48,879 bases of DNA from Gracilibacillus oryzae (lineage in GTDB: Bacteria; Bacillota; Bacilli; Bacillales; Amphibacillaceae), in NCBI RefSeq assembly GCF_009498735.1, contig NZ_ML762431.1, forward strand, positions 5,483 to 54,361, given 5' to 3'. A program made the translations under genes and the position numbers. Of the stretch, positions 17,759-27,200 are shown one piece after another. Under the pieces are notes generated by a model. That model saw only the letters and a program-made list of their open reading frames with translations. It had not been told where the DNA came from and searched no databases. Position 1 is the stretch's first letter; every line of letters begins with the position of its first letter.

Positions 17759-17795
17759 ACCCCAATTGTTTTTGGCAATTGGGGTTTGGTTTTGT
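17759..17795 (+). terminator. Rho-independent terminator of the DUF1456 gene
   Basis: ACCCCAATTG (17759-17768) pairs with CAATTGGGGT (17776-17785), followed by TTGGTTTTG. It lies between convergent genes and may also stop the asparaginase transcript, although the minus-strand tail is not T-rich. Confidence 0.85.
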
Positions 17796-17807
17796 ATGAA
17801 GCAAAGA

Positions 17808-18797
17808 TTATAAACATAATTCAATATGGCCAACTTCTTTTCCGTTATCATTTTTTATAGTGGAAGATTTCAAATCATATAATCTTTGAATCGTCTGCTC
17901 GTTACTGTAGTTTATTTTCTTTAAAATCTCTGCAATTAACAAAGGCCATAATAACTCTGTTCCGCTGTAAACCTTCAAGGCAATACTGATTTTTTCCTTT
18001 TTCAGAGCCAAGCAATAAACACCTTGAGCTCCACCTTTTGCCACAATATTTTCGTCTTCCAATAAAGTGGTGCAAATAAAATGATGAGATGCTACGATAT
18101 GCGGAAAGCTGTTCATTACCTTTGCAATTTTTTCTACAGCTATTCTTGTAGTGGCATTTTGGATGCTTTCTGGATTCGCAAATTTGAGATAGGAAACAGC
18201 CATGTTATATAACGATACGGCAAAAACTGGAACACCACATCCATCGATCCCTGTGATTACTTGATCTGCCGGGGTCTCAGACAGATCTGAGACAACTGCT
18301 AAAATTTCCTGCTGGATCGGATGGTTTAGTTCATCATAATCGCTATTGAAATTTTTCTCTCTCGCATATGCCAGGAATCCCAAGTGCTTTCCGGCACAAT
18401 TATGTATAAGCGCTCTCTTTTCTTTATTTGATTTAATATAGTCCATTCTTGCCTGCTCGTTTAAAGGATAGCTTTTGTTACAAATTAATTGGTTTTCGTT
18501 TAGAGACAATTTTTCTGCTAAACGTAACAGCGCCTGTTCATGATATTGTTCTCCTCGCTGGGAAGCTGTAAATAATGCCGCTTCTTCCCCTGTCAACTGA
18601 TATTTTTCTATAACATTACTGCTGAAAACAGGAATTGCCTGCAGCGGCTTCATTGCTGACCGATAGTACGTTGGGTTTTGTATATCACCTTTCTTGTAAA
18701 TGATCTGCTTCTCTTGATCGATTACACATATTGCTCCCTGATGTGTATTTTCAAGTGTATGATTCCGAAATTCTTTTGCAATAACAGGGAAATCCAT
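17808..18797 (-). CDS. Asparaginase, PF06089 (asparaginase II) family
   Basis: This is a 329-residue protein that should hydrolyse L-asparagine to aspartate and ammonia. It belongs to the asparaginase_II family (PF06089), which is unrelated to AnsA/AnsB. Recognisable family segments are YRSAMKPLQAIPV near residue 47, LFTASQRGEQYHEQA, HNCAGKHLGFLA and GIDGCGVPVFAV. No signal peptide is seen, so it should be cytoplasmic. I place the start at ATG 18797 (MDFPVIAKEF), behind AGAGAGG; 21 further codons in frame have no ribosome site. The 52-bp repeat array begins ~90 bp upstream of the start, so its promoter must lie in or next to the array edge. A role in nitrogen supply is likely; no link to glycan use is shown. 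Confidence 0.85.
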   Translation of the reverse strand: MDFPVIAKEFRNHTLENTHQGAICVIDQEKQIIYKKGDIQNPTYYRSAMKPLQAIPVFSSNVIEKYQLTGEEAALFTASQRGEQYHEQALLRLAEKLSLNENQLICNKSYPLNEQARMDYIKSNKEKRALIHNCAGKHLGFLAYAREKNFNSDYDELNHPIQQEILAVVSDLSETPADQVITGIDGCGVPVFAVSLYNMAVSYLKFANPESIQNATTRIAVEKIAKVMNSFPHIVASHHFICTTLLEDENIVAKGGAQGVYCLALKKEKISIALKVYSGTELLWPLLIAEILKKINYSNEQTIQRLYDLKSSTIKNDNGKEVGHIELCL

Positions 18798-18889
18798 AGC
18801 ATTTCCATCCTCTCTGTAATAATATTTATTGTTAATGAAAAGTAGAAAAGAACTCTCCATAAAGATTTTTTGACTCTTGCAGACGATTG

Positions 18890-19645
18890 GAGCATTAACG
18901 GGAAATCTCGCTTGATGGGTACTTTGTTTTCCTCTTTATTTGCGGATTAACGGGAAATTCCGCTTGCTCGGTCCTCCGTTTTCCGCTTTATAATCGGATT
19001 AACGGGAAATCCGCTTCCTGCGTTCTCCGTTTTCCGCTTTATCGGCGGATTAACGGGAAATCTCGCTTGCTACGTCCTCCGTTTTCCGCTTTATCGGCGG
19101 ATTAACGGGAAATTCCGCTTCCTGCGTCTTCCGTTTTCCGCTTTATACCCGGATTAACGGGAAATCTCGCTTGCTGCGTCTTTCGTTTTCCGCTTTATAA
19201 TCGGATTAACGGGAAATACCACTTCCTGCGTCCTCCGTTTTCCGCTTTATAATCGGATTAACGGGAAATTCCGCTTCCTGCGTCCTCCGTTTTCCGCTTT
19301 ATACCCGGATTAACGGGAAATCTCGCTTACTACGACTTCCGTTTTCCGCTTTATCGGCGGATTAACGGGAAATCTCGCTTGCTACGTCCTCCGTTTTCCC
19401 CTTTATACCCGGATTAACGGGAAATCTCGCTTCCTGCTTCCTCCGTTTTCCGGTTTATAATCGGATTAACGGGAAATACCACTTGCTCGGTCCTCCGTTT
19501 TCCGCTTTATATCCGGATTAACGGGAAATCCCGCTTGCTACGTCCTCCGTTTTCCGCTTTATATCCGGATTAACGAGAAAACCCGCATACTACCACTTCC
19601 CTTTTCCGCTTTAAATCCGAATTAACCTGGAAAACTACCATTTCT
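18890..19645 (+). repeat. Tandem array 1: about 15 units of 52 bp
   Basis: The anchor AAC of TTAACGGGAAA occurs at 18897, 18949, 19001, 19052, 19104, 19156, 19208, 19260, 19312, 19364, 19416, 19468, 19520, 19572 and 19624. The spacing is 52 bp throughout except one 51-bp step. Each unit has two constant blocks, TTAACGGGAAA and CCGTTTTCCGCTTTAT, joined by short variable linkers. Edge units are degenerate. The period is not a multiple of three and no reading frame spans the array. It fills the gap between the N-glycan operon terminator and the asparaginase gene. Its function is unknown; a related array lies at 48040-48879. Confidence 0.97.
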
Positions 19646-19649
19646 ATTC

Positions 19650-19687
19650 AAAAACAAGGGTTGCACCATCTCCTCTGTGCAACCCTT
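19650..19687 (-). terminator. Rho-independent terminator of the N-glycan operon
   Basis: On the minus strand AAGGGTTGCAC (19687-19677) pairs with GTGCAACCCTT (19666-19656), an 11-bp stem followed by GTTTTTG. It lies 21 bp beyond the beta-mannosidase stop. Confidence 0.92.
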
Positions 19688-19708
19688 CCGCAACAATCAA
19701 CGCTTTAT

Positions 19709-22228
19709 TTATACAAAATCATACATAGACTTAACAACTAATCCCTCCGGCAATTTAATCTGAGAAAAATCAACATTATCGATCACTGATTCTGTGAACA
19801 GGACTCTCTTTTTCTGACCTGGCAGCAAACTGAAATTGTTTTGATCGAAATAGCCGTCTTCCTCTGTTTCTAACCAGACATTCATCGCAAAATGCTGGCA
19901 TGTTAATTCAATTGCATCCTCCACATACTCGACTGAAATTCGCGGATTCTCCAGCTCTACATCCTTTGGCTTCACTAATAAATGTTCTACTCTATCAAGC
20001 ACCCTGTCTCCTGTTTTCAATGATGCCAGCAGAACAACATCGCTCCGCCCCTCAGCAATAGCAGACACGTCTTCTTGATAAATGACAACAGAGCTGTTGC
20101 CTTGTACCTCAACATTTTGCCTTGTCTCGTCAAGGAGATTTCCCTCAAAATCAAATACCTGGAAGATCAGTTCTGCCGCCTGATTTTCCAATTGATCGGA
20201 AACTGCATAAAGTGTTAACTGATCGTTCCCCTGATCCGCAATAACAACTGTCTGCTTGAAGCGGTCTTTCATATCATATTGAACCGCTTTCCATCTGCCG
20301 TAATAATCCATGCTGGACCATGAAGCAACAGGCCAGCAATCATTCATTTGCCAGTATAATGTTCCCATACATTGAGGCATATTCATCCGATGTGCTTCAA
20401 CAGCCATCCGAATGGCATTTGCCTGTAGAATATGACTTAAATGCAAAAAGGCGGCAAAGTCTTTCGGCTCTTTATAGTAGAGATCCATATATGTTTTGAT
20501 CAGGCGGTTGCCGGCACCATTTTTCTGGTGATGCAGCATAACCGGTGATTCCAGCTCAAAGTCTTTTTCCTCCGCATATGTCCGGACTGTCTTCTCTTCA
20601 GGGAATGACTGAAAGCCATACTCACTCATAAAGCGGCCGACATGCTCTTTATACGCTTCGAGCGGTTTTTGGCCATGCCACACATCCCAATAATGAATGT
20701 CGCCTTTTTTTACTGTATTTGATCCGGCATGCTGCTCTTCATCGGAAGAGAGTGCCTGCATCGGTGAACTTGGCCAGTAATCTTTTAACGGATCATATTC
20801 CTTTAACACATCTGGTAAAATCTGATGGAATATCTTATCATATGCCTGCCAGATTTCTTCTCGCTGTGTCATGTTATAACGCTGTTTCCAGCCCCATCCA
20901 GCTTCCTCCTGATACTGTGACCATGCTGCATCCATTTCGTTATTGCCACACCAGAGCGCGATACTGGCATAATTTCTCAAGCGTTTGACATTATCAATCG
21001 CTTCTTGTCTGACACTGTGTAAAAATGGTTCGTCTCCCGGATACATACTGCAGGCAAACATAAAATCCTGCCAGACGAGAATGCCGTGTTCATCACATAA
21101 TTGATAAAACTCGTCATATTCGTAAATACCGCCTCCCCACACGCGAAGCATATTCATATTCGAAGCAGCAGCTGTGGCAATTTCATGCTGATAATTTTTC
21201 TTATCCAATCTTGTCAGAAAACTGTCATTCGGGATGTGATTGGCCCCTTTCATAAAAACAGGCACACCGTTTAATTCAAAATAAAAACTTTTTCCATACT
21301 GGTCATCTTCCTGTACCAGCCGAATGGAACGTAATCCTGTTTTCACCTTTTTACTGCTTAAAACCGTATCCTGTTCAGCAATATCGATGGAAAACTGGTA
21401 CAAATAAGGATCACCTAAACCGTTACTCCACCACAAATTCGGTTCTGCAATGGAAAAAGGCACTTCCAGCGTCTGGATTCCTTTCGCTATCGAAAATTGC
21501 TCGACACGTCTGAAGCCATGTTGATCGGATACAACCAAATCTATATCCTTTTCCGCTTGTGACTCTACTTCTACAATTGCTTGTAGTTCAGCCAGATCTG
21601 CCGCAACCTTATTTTGTTTAATATATACATCTTTTATCTTCACGTCAGACCATGCTTCAATATATACCTCTTTCCAGACCCCGCTTGTGACAAAACGAGG
21701 GCCCCAATCCCAGCCATAATGATATGGCGCTTTGCGGGCAAACACACTTAATTTCTTCTCACCAGTTCCGCCATCTTCAGAATGATCATTATCTGCAGGT
21801 AAGTTGTAGCCAAGCTGATCTGGCTTATCTATGTCATGTAAAATCGGAGAATGGAAATATATCAATAACGCATTTTCACCTTCATGCACATATGGCTGTA
21901 TATCAAGGTTCCATCTGCGGAACATGTTATCAGCTGTCAGCACTTTTTCATTGTTGATATACACATCTGCATAGGTGTCCAGTCCTTCAAACACTATTTC
22001 CAGCACATCTTCCTCCATATCCTGTTTGGAGAGCTGGAAGGTTGCTGTATATTCCCAGTCTTTTTTATCTACCCATTGCACATCCAATTCGTTTTTGGCG
22101 TAAAAAGGATCAGGAATCAGATTGTGTGCTAACAAATCAGTATGAACACACCCTGGAACCGTTGCTTGTCTCCAATTTTCCTCATCGGCTTGTGAGAATT
22201 GCCAATTCTGTAATACTATTTTTGCCAT
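19709..22228 (-). CDS. Beta-mannosidase, glycoside hydrolase family 2
   Basis: This is an 839-residue exo-beta-mannosidase of GH2. The N-terminal sugar-binding jelly-roll starts ATVPGCVHTDLLAHNLIPDP. The TIM-barrel carries the acid/base Glu in WCGNNEMD near residue 430 and the nucleophile Glu in MSEYGFQSFP near residue 535. VWGGGIYEYDEFYQLCDE is a further mannosidase-type segment. No signal peptide is present, so it acts in the cytoplasm. In N-glycan breakdown it would cut the core Man-beta-1,4-GlcNAc bond after the alpha-mannosidases have acted. The start is ATG 22228 behind GGAGG; a GTG three codons upstream lies within that ribosome site. It is the last gene of the operon, 18 bp after the oxidoreductase gene. 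Confidence 0.93.
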   Translation of the reverse strand: MAKIVLQNWQFSQADEENWRQATVPGCVHTDLLAHNLIPDPFYAKNELDVQWVDKKDWEYTATFQLSKQDMEEDVLEIVFEGLDTYADVYINNEKVLTADNMFRRWNLDIQPYVHEGENALLIYFHSPILHDIDKPDQLGYNLPADNDHSEDGGTGEKKLSVFARKAPYHYGWDWGPRFVTSGVWKEVYIEAWSDVKIKDVYIKQNKVAADLAELQAIVEVESQAEKDIDLVVSDQHGFRRVEQFSIAKGIQTLEVPFSIAEPNLWWSNGLGDPYLYQFSIDIAEQDTVLSSKKVKTGLRSIRLVQEDDQYGKSFYFELNGVPVFMKGANHIPNDSFLTRLDKKNYQHEIATAAASNMNMLRVWGGGIYEYDEFYQLCDEHGILVWQDFMFACSMYPGDEPFLHSVRQEAIDNVKRLRNYASIALWCGNNEMDAAWSQYQEEAGWGWKQRYNMTQREEIWQAYDKIFHQILPDVLKEYDPLKDYWPSSPMQALSSDEEQHAGSNTVKKGDIHYWDVWHGQKPLEAYKEHVGRFMSEYGFQSFPEEKTVRTYAEEKDFELESPVMLHHQKNGAGNRLIKTYMDLYYKEPKDFAAFLHLSHILQANAIRMAVEAHRMNMPQCMGTLYWQMNDCWPVASWSSMDYYGRWKAVQYDMKDRFKQTVVIADQGNDQLTLYAVSDQLENQAAELIFQVFDFEGNLLDETRQNVEVQGNSSVVIYQEDVSAIAEGRSDVVLLASLKTGDRVLDRVEHLLVKPKDVELENPRISVEYVEDAIELTCQHFAMNVWLETEEDGYFDQNNFSLLPGQKKRVLFTESVIDNVDFSQIKLPEGLVVKSMYDFV

Positions 22229-22246
22229 GTTAAACACCTCCGGACA

Positions 22247-23311
22247 TTAATCAAAACGGATTTCTGCTTGTTTTTCACTGGACTTGTAAACACCTGTAAG
22301 GATTTTCATCATCTCGACACCATCTTCTACCGGGGAGATCGATTTTTCTTTTCCTTGGGCACTTGCAACAAAATGATCAATTTCGCTTTGGAAGCCATTG
22401 TTAAAATCAAATGTTAAGTGATCAATTTGCGGTGTGCTGTTTAACATTATGTTGTTTTTCTCTGTGAAAATTTGCAGTGATGGCTCAATATCCGCACCGC
22501 CTTTATCCCCATGCAAGCTTACACGGACTTCCTCTTTATCCGCATGCAATGTGAAACTGACATCAACGAATAAGGAAGCGCCATTTTCAAACCGGATTAA
22601 TGCGTTCGCCATATCCTCTACCGTATTTTGCTTGCTGTCATAATCGGCTGCTTTGTAAAAAGATTTATATTCTATATTGGATCGGTTTCCTAATTTATTA
22701 TAGGCATTGCCGCTGACAGATTGGACCTTTGGTTTTCCCATTAAGTACCAGCACAGGTCAATCACATGGACACCAAGATCGATTAACGGCCCTCCGCCTG
22801 AGCGTTCTTTATCCGCAAACCAGCCGCCAGGGTTTCCCAGAACTCTTAAACAGGATGCTTTTGCATAATAAATCTCACCTAAATCACCATTATCAATAAA
22901 GCGTTTTAATACTTGAGTATTTGTACCAAAACGTCGCACATAACCAATTTGCAAAATTTGCTCAGGGTGTTTTTTGGCTGCTTCTTCAATTGCCAATGCT
23001 TCTTCCACTGTTTTACATAAAGGCTTTTCAATTAAGACATGTTTTCCTGCTTCCAATGCTGCGATGGCAATTTCGGCATGAGAGTTATTCCATGTACAAA
23101 TGCTTACCGCATCAATCTCTTTGTTTTCAAGCATTTTACGATAATCTGTATAATAAAGGTCGATGTTTAATGCTTCCGCTTTTTGTTTGGCACGACTTTC
23201 ATTCATATCGGTAACTGCGATTAATTCGGCGTCCTGGCTTTTCAAATAGCCTTGAATATGCATTTCAGAGATCGAACCTAGTCCAATCACACCAACTTTG
23301 ATTTTGCTCAT
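22247..23311 (-). CDS. Gfo/Idh/MocA-family sugar oxidoreductase
   Basis: This is a 354-residue NAD(P)-dependent oxidoreductase, a close paralogue of the protein at 875-1939 (equal length, no gaps, roughly 80 percent identity by eye). It has the nucleotide loop GVIGLGSIS, catalytic-lysine motif LIEKPLCK and active-site segment DLGVHVIDL. The start ATG 23311 follows AGGAGGG. It sits 12 bp downstream of the isomerase-like gene. Oxidoreductase plus TIM-barrel pairs of this kind often modify a sugar through a keto intermediate, so the two may process a released mannose- or GlcNAc-type sugar. The substrate is not known. Confidence 0.9.
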   Translation of the reverse strand: MSKIKVGVIGLGSISEMHIQGYLKSQDAELIAVTDMNESRAKQKAEALNIDLYYTDYRKMLENKEIDAVSICTWNNSHAEIAIAALEAGKHVLIEKPLCKTVEEALAIEEAAKKHPEQILQIGYVRRFGTNTQVLKRFIDNGDLGEIYYAKASCLRVLGNPGGWFADKERSGGGPLIDLGVHVIDLCWYLMGKPKVQSVSGNAYNKLGNRSNIEYKSFYKAADYDSKQNTVEDMANALIRFENGASLFVDVSFTLHADKEEVRVSLHGDKGGADIEPSLQIFTEKNNIMLNSTPQIDHLTFDFNNGFQSEIDHFVASAQGKEKSISPVEDGVEMMKILTGVYKSSEKQAEIRFD

Positions 23312-23323
23312 TTCGCTTCCCTC

Positions 23324-24190
23324 CTAAATTTGCTCCCAAATGTTGCGGACATTTTGTATCGATATTTTGCTCGCTTTCTTGCATTCTTCCAATCCCTCGA
23401 ATTCAATCGACAGATAGCCATCATAGCCGTATTCTTTGATAGTCTTCAAAATATCTTTTATATCAATGTCGCCTTGCCCTGTAATCGCACCGCGTAAATA
23501 TTTGCCGCCAGATGACGAGAACCATCCCTCTCCAGGATTGTGCCAGGTAGCTGGACGAACATAGAAATCTTTGGCATGAATCATCGTCGCATTGCTGATA
23601 CATTTTTTGATTGCCACTGTCGGGTCTTCATCTACACAGACAAAATTGCCGATGTCCAGTGTATGGCCGAAATTCGGGCGATTCACAAGGGAAACAATCA
23701 TGTTGACCCGATCACTTGATTGAATATAAAAGCCGTGGTTCTCAATGCTTGTCACAATATCATATTGTTTCGCATAATCAGCAATCTCCTGGCACGCTTC
23801 CACGATCTTTGGCAAGTCCTGATAAAATTGTTCTGCTCCTGTTTCAGTCGGTGGCTTAAACGAAACATCATGCCTCATTCTCTTCACACCTAACGCATTG
23901 GCAATATCCACTTCTTTTTTGACTCTTTCCAGTTCTGCCGCGAAATGCTGATCATCTCCTGCTAGAAAATCTGCTCCGATCGCATAATTGGATATCTCGA
24001 TACCCAGCTCTTTTGCTTTTACCACAATATCCTGAACAAGCTCTGGATTGTCCGTTAGTGTATAGCCAATCGGCACAATTTCAATATGCTCGCCGCCCTG
24101 ATCCTTTGTCCACTGGATCACATCAAGGATGGTCATCTCGCCTGAATGGATCGCGTTTGCTAAACTGTAAGAACTCATTCCTAATTTCAT
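23324..24190 (-). CDS. Sugar isomerase/epimerase-like TIM-barrel protein
   Basis: This is a 288-residue protein of the xylose-isomerase-like TIM-barrel (AP endonuclease 2) superfamily. The likely metal ligands lie in SIENHG (Glu), GHTLDIGN (Asp), MIHAKDF (His) and LSIEFEG (Glu), the usual set for this fold. The length is normal for sugar epimerases and keto-sugar isomerases of this family. The start ATG 24190 follows GGAGGAGG. It lies between the GH38 gene and the oxidoreductase gene with short gaps, so it probably works with the oxidoreductase on a monosaccharide from the glycan. The reaction cannot be named from sequence alone. Confidence 0.82.
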   Translation of the reverse strand: MKLGMSSYSLANAIHSGEMTILDVIQWTKDQGGEHIEIVPIGYTLTDNPELVQDIVVKAKELGIEISNYAIGADFLAGDDQHFAAELERVKKEVDIANALGVKRMRHDVSFKPPTETGAEQFYQDLPKIVEACQEIADYAKQYDIVTSIENHGFYIQSSDRVNMIVSLVNRPNFGHTLDIGNFVCVDEDPTVAIKKCISNATMIHAKDFYVRPATWHNPGEGWFSSSGGKYLRGAITGQGDIDIKDILKTIKEYGYDGYLSIEFEGLEECKKASKISIQNVRNIWEQI

Positions 24191-24217
24191 CTTTTAGCCT
24201 CCTCCACCATAATCAAT

Positions 24218-27200
24218 CTATTTCACTTTCGAAACGTGAAATGTACTAATTTCATAAGGTTTTAACTTGCGCTCTAAGCTGTCCATTTGTTCCGAACCAG
24301 CAACAGGTTTTTCCAATAAGTTCGTTTCTGTAATAACTGCTTCACCTTGCAGCTTCATTTGTACAGCAGTTTCGTTTCCTTCTGCCTCATATAATCTCAT
24401 GACAACACCTTGTTCATTTTCCGCAAGTTTGATTGCCTCAAGAACAACACTGTCACTTTGAAACTCAACAAACGAAGCAGCAGGATCAAGATTACCTTTA
24501 TGCTGATCTATCTTGACTACAGGATCATTTGTATTTATTTCATGACCTTTCTGAACCGTTTTCGCATTTCTCCAATCCCCTTGATGCGGATATAAAGAAT
24601 ACGCAAATTCATGTTCATGAATATCTGCTGTTACATCAGGCCATTTTGGTGAACGCAACAGCGAAAGTCTGATGTTCCGCTCTTTCACGTCATAACCATA
24701 CTTGCAATCGTTTAATAAACTGACACCATAGCTGCCTTCCGATAAATCGGCCCATTTTTGTCCACATACTTCGAACTGGGCTTGTTCCCATGTCGTGTTG
24801 TTATGGGTTGGTCGAGTGACCGTACCAAACGGAATTTCATATGTGGCAAATGGTGAAAAGACATTGACAGGAAACGCCACTTTAAGTAATTTATTTGTTT
24901 CTTTCCAGTCAACATGTGTCCGGAAATGAATCAGTCTGGTTGTATGATCAAAAATCATTCGCTGTGAGACGACCGAATCATTTATCTTCCATTGAAAAAA
25001 TAACTCATCAGTTAATTCGCCTGCATAGACTACTTTTGATTCTAGTAATGTTGTGTTATTTAATTTCTGTGAAGCAAACTTTGGATCAATATCCCAGGCA
25101 TCCCAATCTGTCGGCAAATCATCGAACAGCTGCAATTCATTGGCGATTTGTCCCGCCTGAATCACTTCTCTGTCTGCTGATTTATCATACAAACCTGCAA
25201 TAAAACCATTTTCATTAAATGTTATTTTATAGTTTGCTGTTTCCCATTTGCCGTTAAATGCTTGAGGCTCAGCAGGTTTCTGTTGTGCTGTGTCTGTCAG
25301 CCAGACTGTTTTGTAGCCAAATTGCGGAACATCCGGGATGAGTGCCTGGATTTCCAGCTCTCCTTCCTTGTTCCAGATATAATCAGCAGCATAAGCTTTT
25401 CCATCCTGATCAACGATGCTTTTGTTTGCTAACGCTTTGTCACCTTTGATTGTGATCAGACGGTCACGGTTCCAGCCAAGACTGTTGAAAATAACATAAG
25501 GCTCGCCAGGACCTTCTGTATCAATGTTTGATGCTATCTGCTGGACTGCTGTGTTTTGTAACTGTTCGCCACCCTCCACTATTTCCTGATATTGCTTGCG
25601 GGACAGCTCATAAACAGATTCAATGGATGTACCTGGAATAATATCGTGAAATTGATTTAACATAATCAGTTTCCATAATCTATTAATCTCGTCTTTTGGA
25701 TATTCATTATTTAAATAAAAAGAAGCAAAAGAGTGCCAGATTTCCAGGTTACGGAATAGATGTTCAACCGTCCGGTTATATTTTTTGATATTGGCATGAG
25801 TTGTATAAGTACCGCGGTGCAGTTCCAGGTACAAATCGCCATACCATTTTGGCAGGTCCGGACTTTTTTCCGTTATTCTGTCAAAAAAGTCATGCACTTT
25901 ACTGAACTTTACGTCTGGTAATCCCGGCAAGGATTCGGAACGCTTGATAGACTCGATCATTTCCCTTGTCACACCGCCGCCGCCATCACCATAGCCATAG
26001 ACTAACATCCGCTCATCATATTCTTTTTTCTGGTTAAAATCATTCCACGTTTCTTTTATTTCTTTCGGTGTTGACTGCTGCCCCAATATTGTGTGTAAAT
26101 AGGACAATATCGTTGTTCCGTCGATTCCTTCCCAATGAAACAGATCATAAGGAAAGCGGTTGGTGTCATTCCAGTTTAATTTCGTTGTCATAAAATAATC
26201 GATTTCTGCTTTTTTCAAAATTTGCGGCAAGCTGGCACAATAACCAAAGGTATCTGGCAGCCATTCTACCCGCGGCTTCTGGCCAAACTCTTCCTGAAAA
26301 TATTTCTTACCATATAACAGCTGTCTGACTAAAGATTCACCTGATGGAATATTCAAGTCTGGTTCAACCCACATTCCGCCGATGATTTCCATTCTTCCAT
26401 CTGTCACATGCTTCTTCACACGCTCAAACACTTTCGGATAATGCTTTTTGACAAATTCAAATAACTGCGGCTGGCTTTGGGCATACTCGAATTCTTCAAA
26501 TTCCTCTAATAACGTACTGGCTGTCGAAAAGGTTCGGGAAGCTTTTCTGATCGTTTCTTTCATTGGCCATAACCACGCAACATCAATATGAGACTGCCCG
26601 ATTGCTTTGATCGTTCCTTCTCTGTATCCTGCAAGCTTTGCTAATGTGTCGCGAATTTCCTTGTCTTCCTGCTGAACAGATGCTGGATCAATTTGGTCAA
26701 AATCTGTGATCATTTTGAACCGATTGGCTGTTGCCTCCAGTTTCTGAACGAGAACATTGGCCACTGCCTCATTGTCTTTTAACAGATTTAAAGTCGAGCA
26801 AGCGGTCTCCAACGTATACAGCAAGTCTTGCAGATCTTTTCTCACTTTTACCAATTTACTGTTGTGTAAATAGATTGGTGGTGGATTTGTTTCCGCACCA
26901 GCTACAAGGTTGAATCCTCGTAAATGATCTTCCGGAATTCCCACTGGATTAAATAATTCGATATGAAGATCTAATTTCCCTTCCTTCTGGAGAGAATCAG
27001 GAAACTGGCAAAAGGAGCGATTGCGGTCAAACCCCTGTAGTGGTGTGCCACCTACTGACAACAAACCTTCATAATGAGAGAGTTTTCCTCCAGGACCTGA
27101 TGCGGCAAACACAATGCCTGTATGTTGATCAAGCAAATTCTCAGCTAACGGAACAGATGCTGTCAAAAAAGCCGTTTCTCCTGAATGAATAAGAAATTCA

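Noticed and set aside
17808-18797. Asparaginase as a glycosylasparaginase acting on N-glycan stubs
   Set aside because: It belongs to the PF06089 family and not to the Ntn-type glycosylasparaginases, and it is transcribed separately from the glycan operon.
18890-19645. CRISPR array
   Set aside because: The supposed spacers are not unique: linkers recur among units and the whole 52-bp unit is conserved. No cas genes are present in the window. The same reasoning applies to 48040-48879.
18890-19645. Repeat-protein gene
   Set aside because: The period of 52 bp is not a multiple of three and no long frame crosses the array on either strand.
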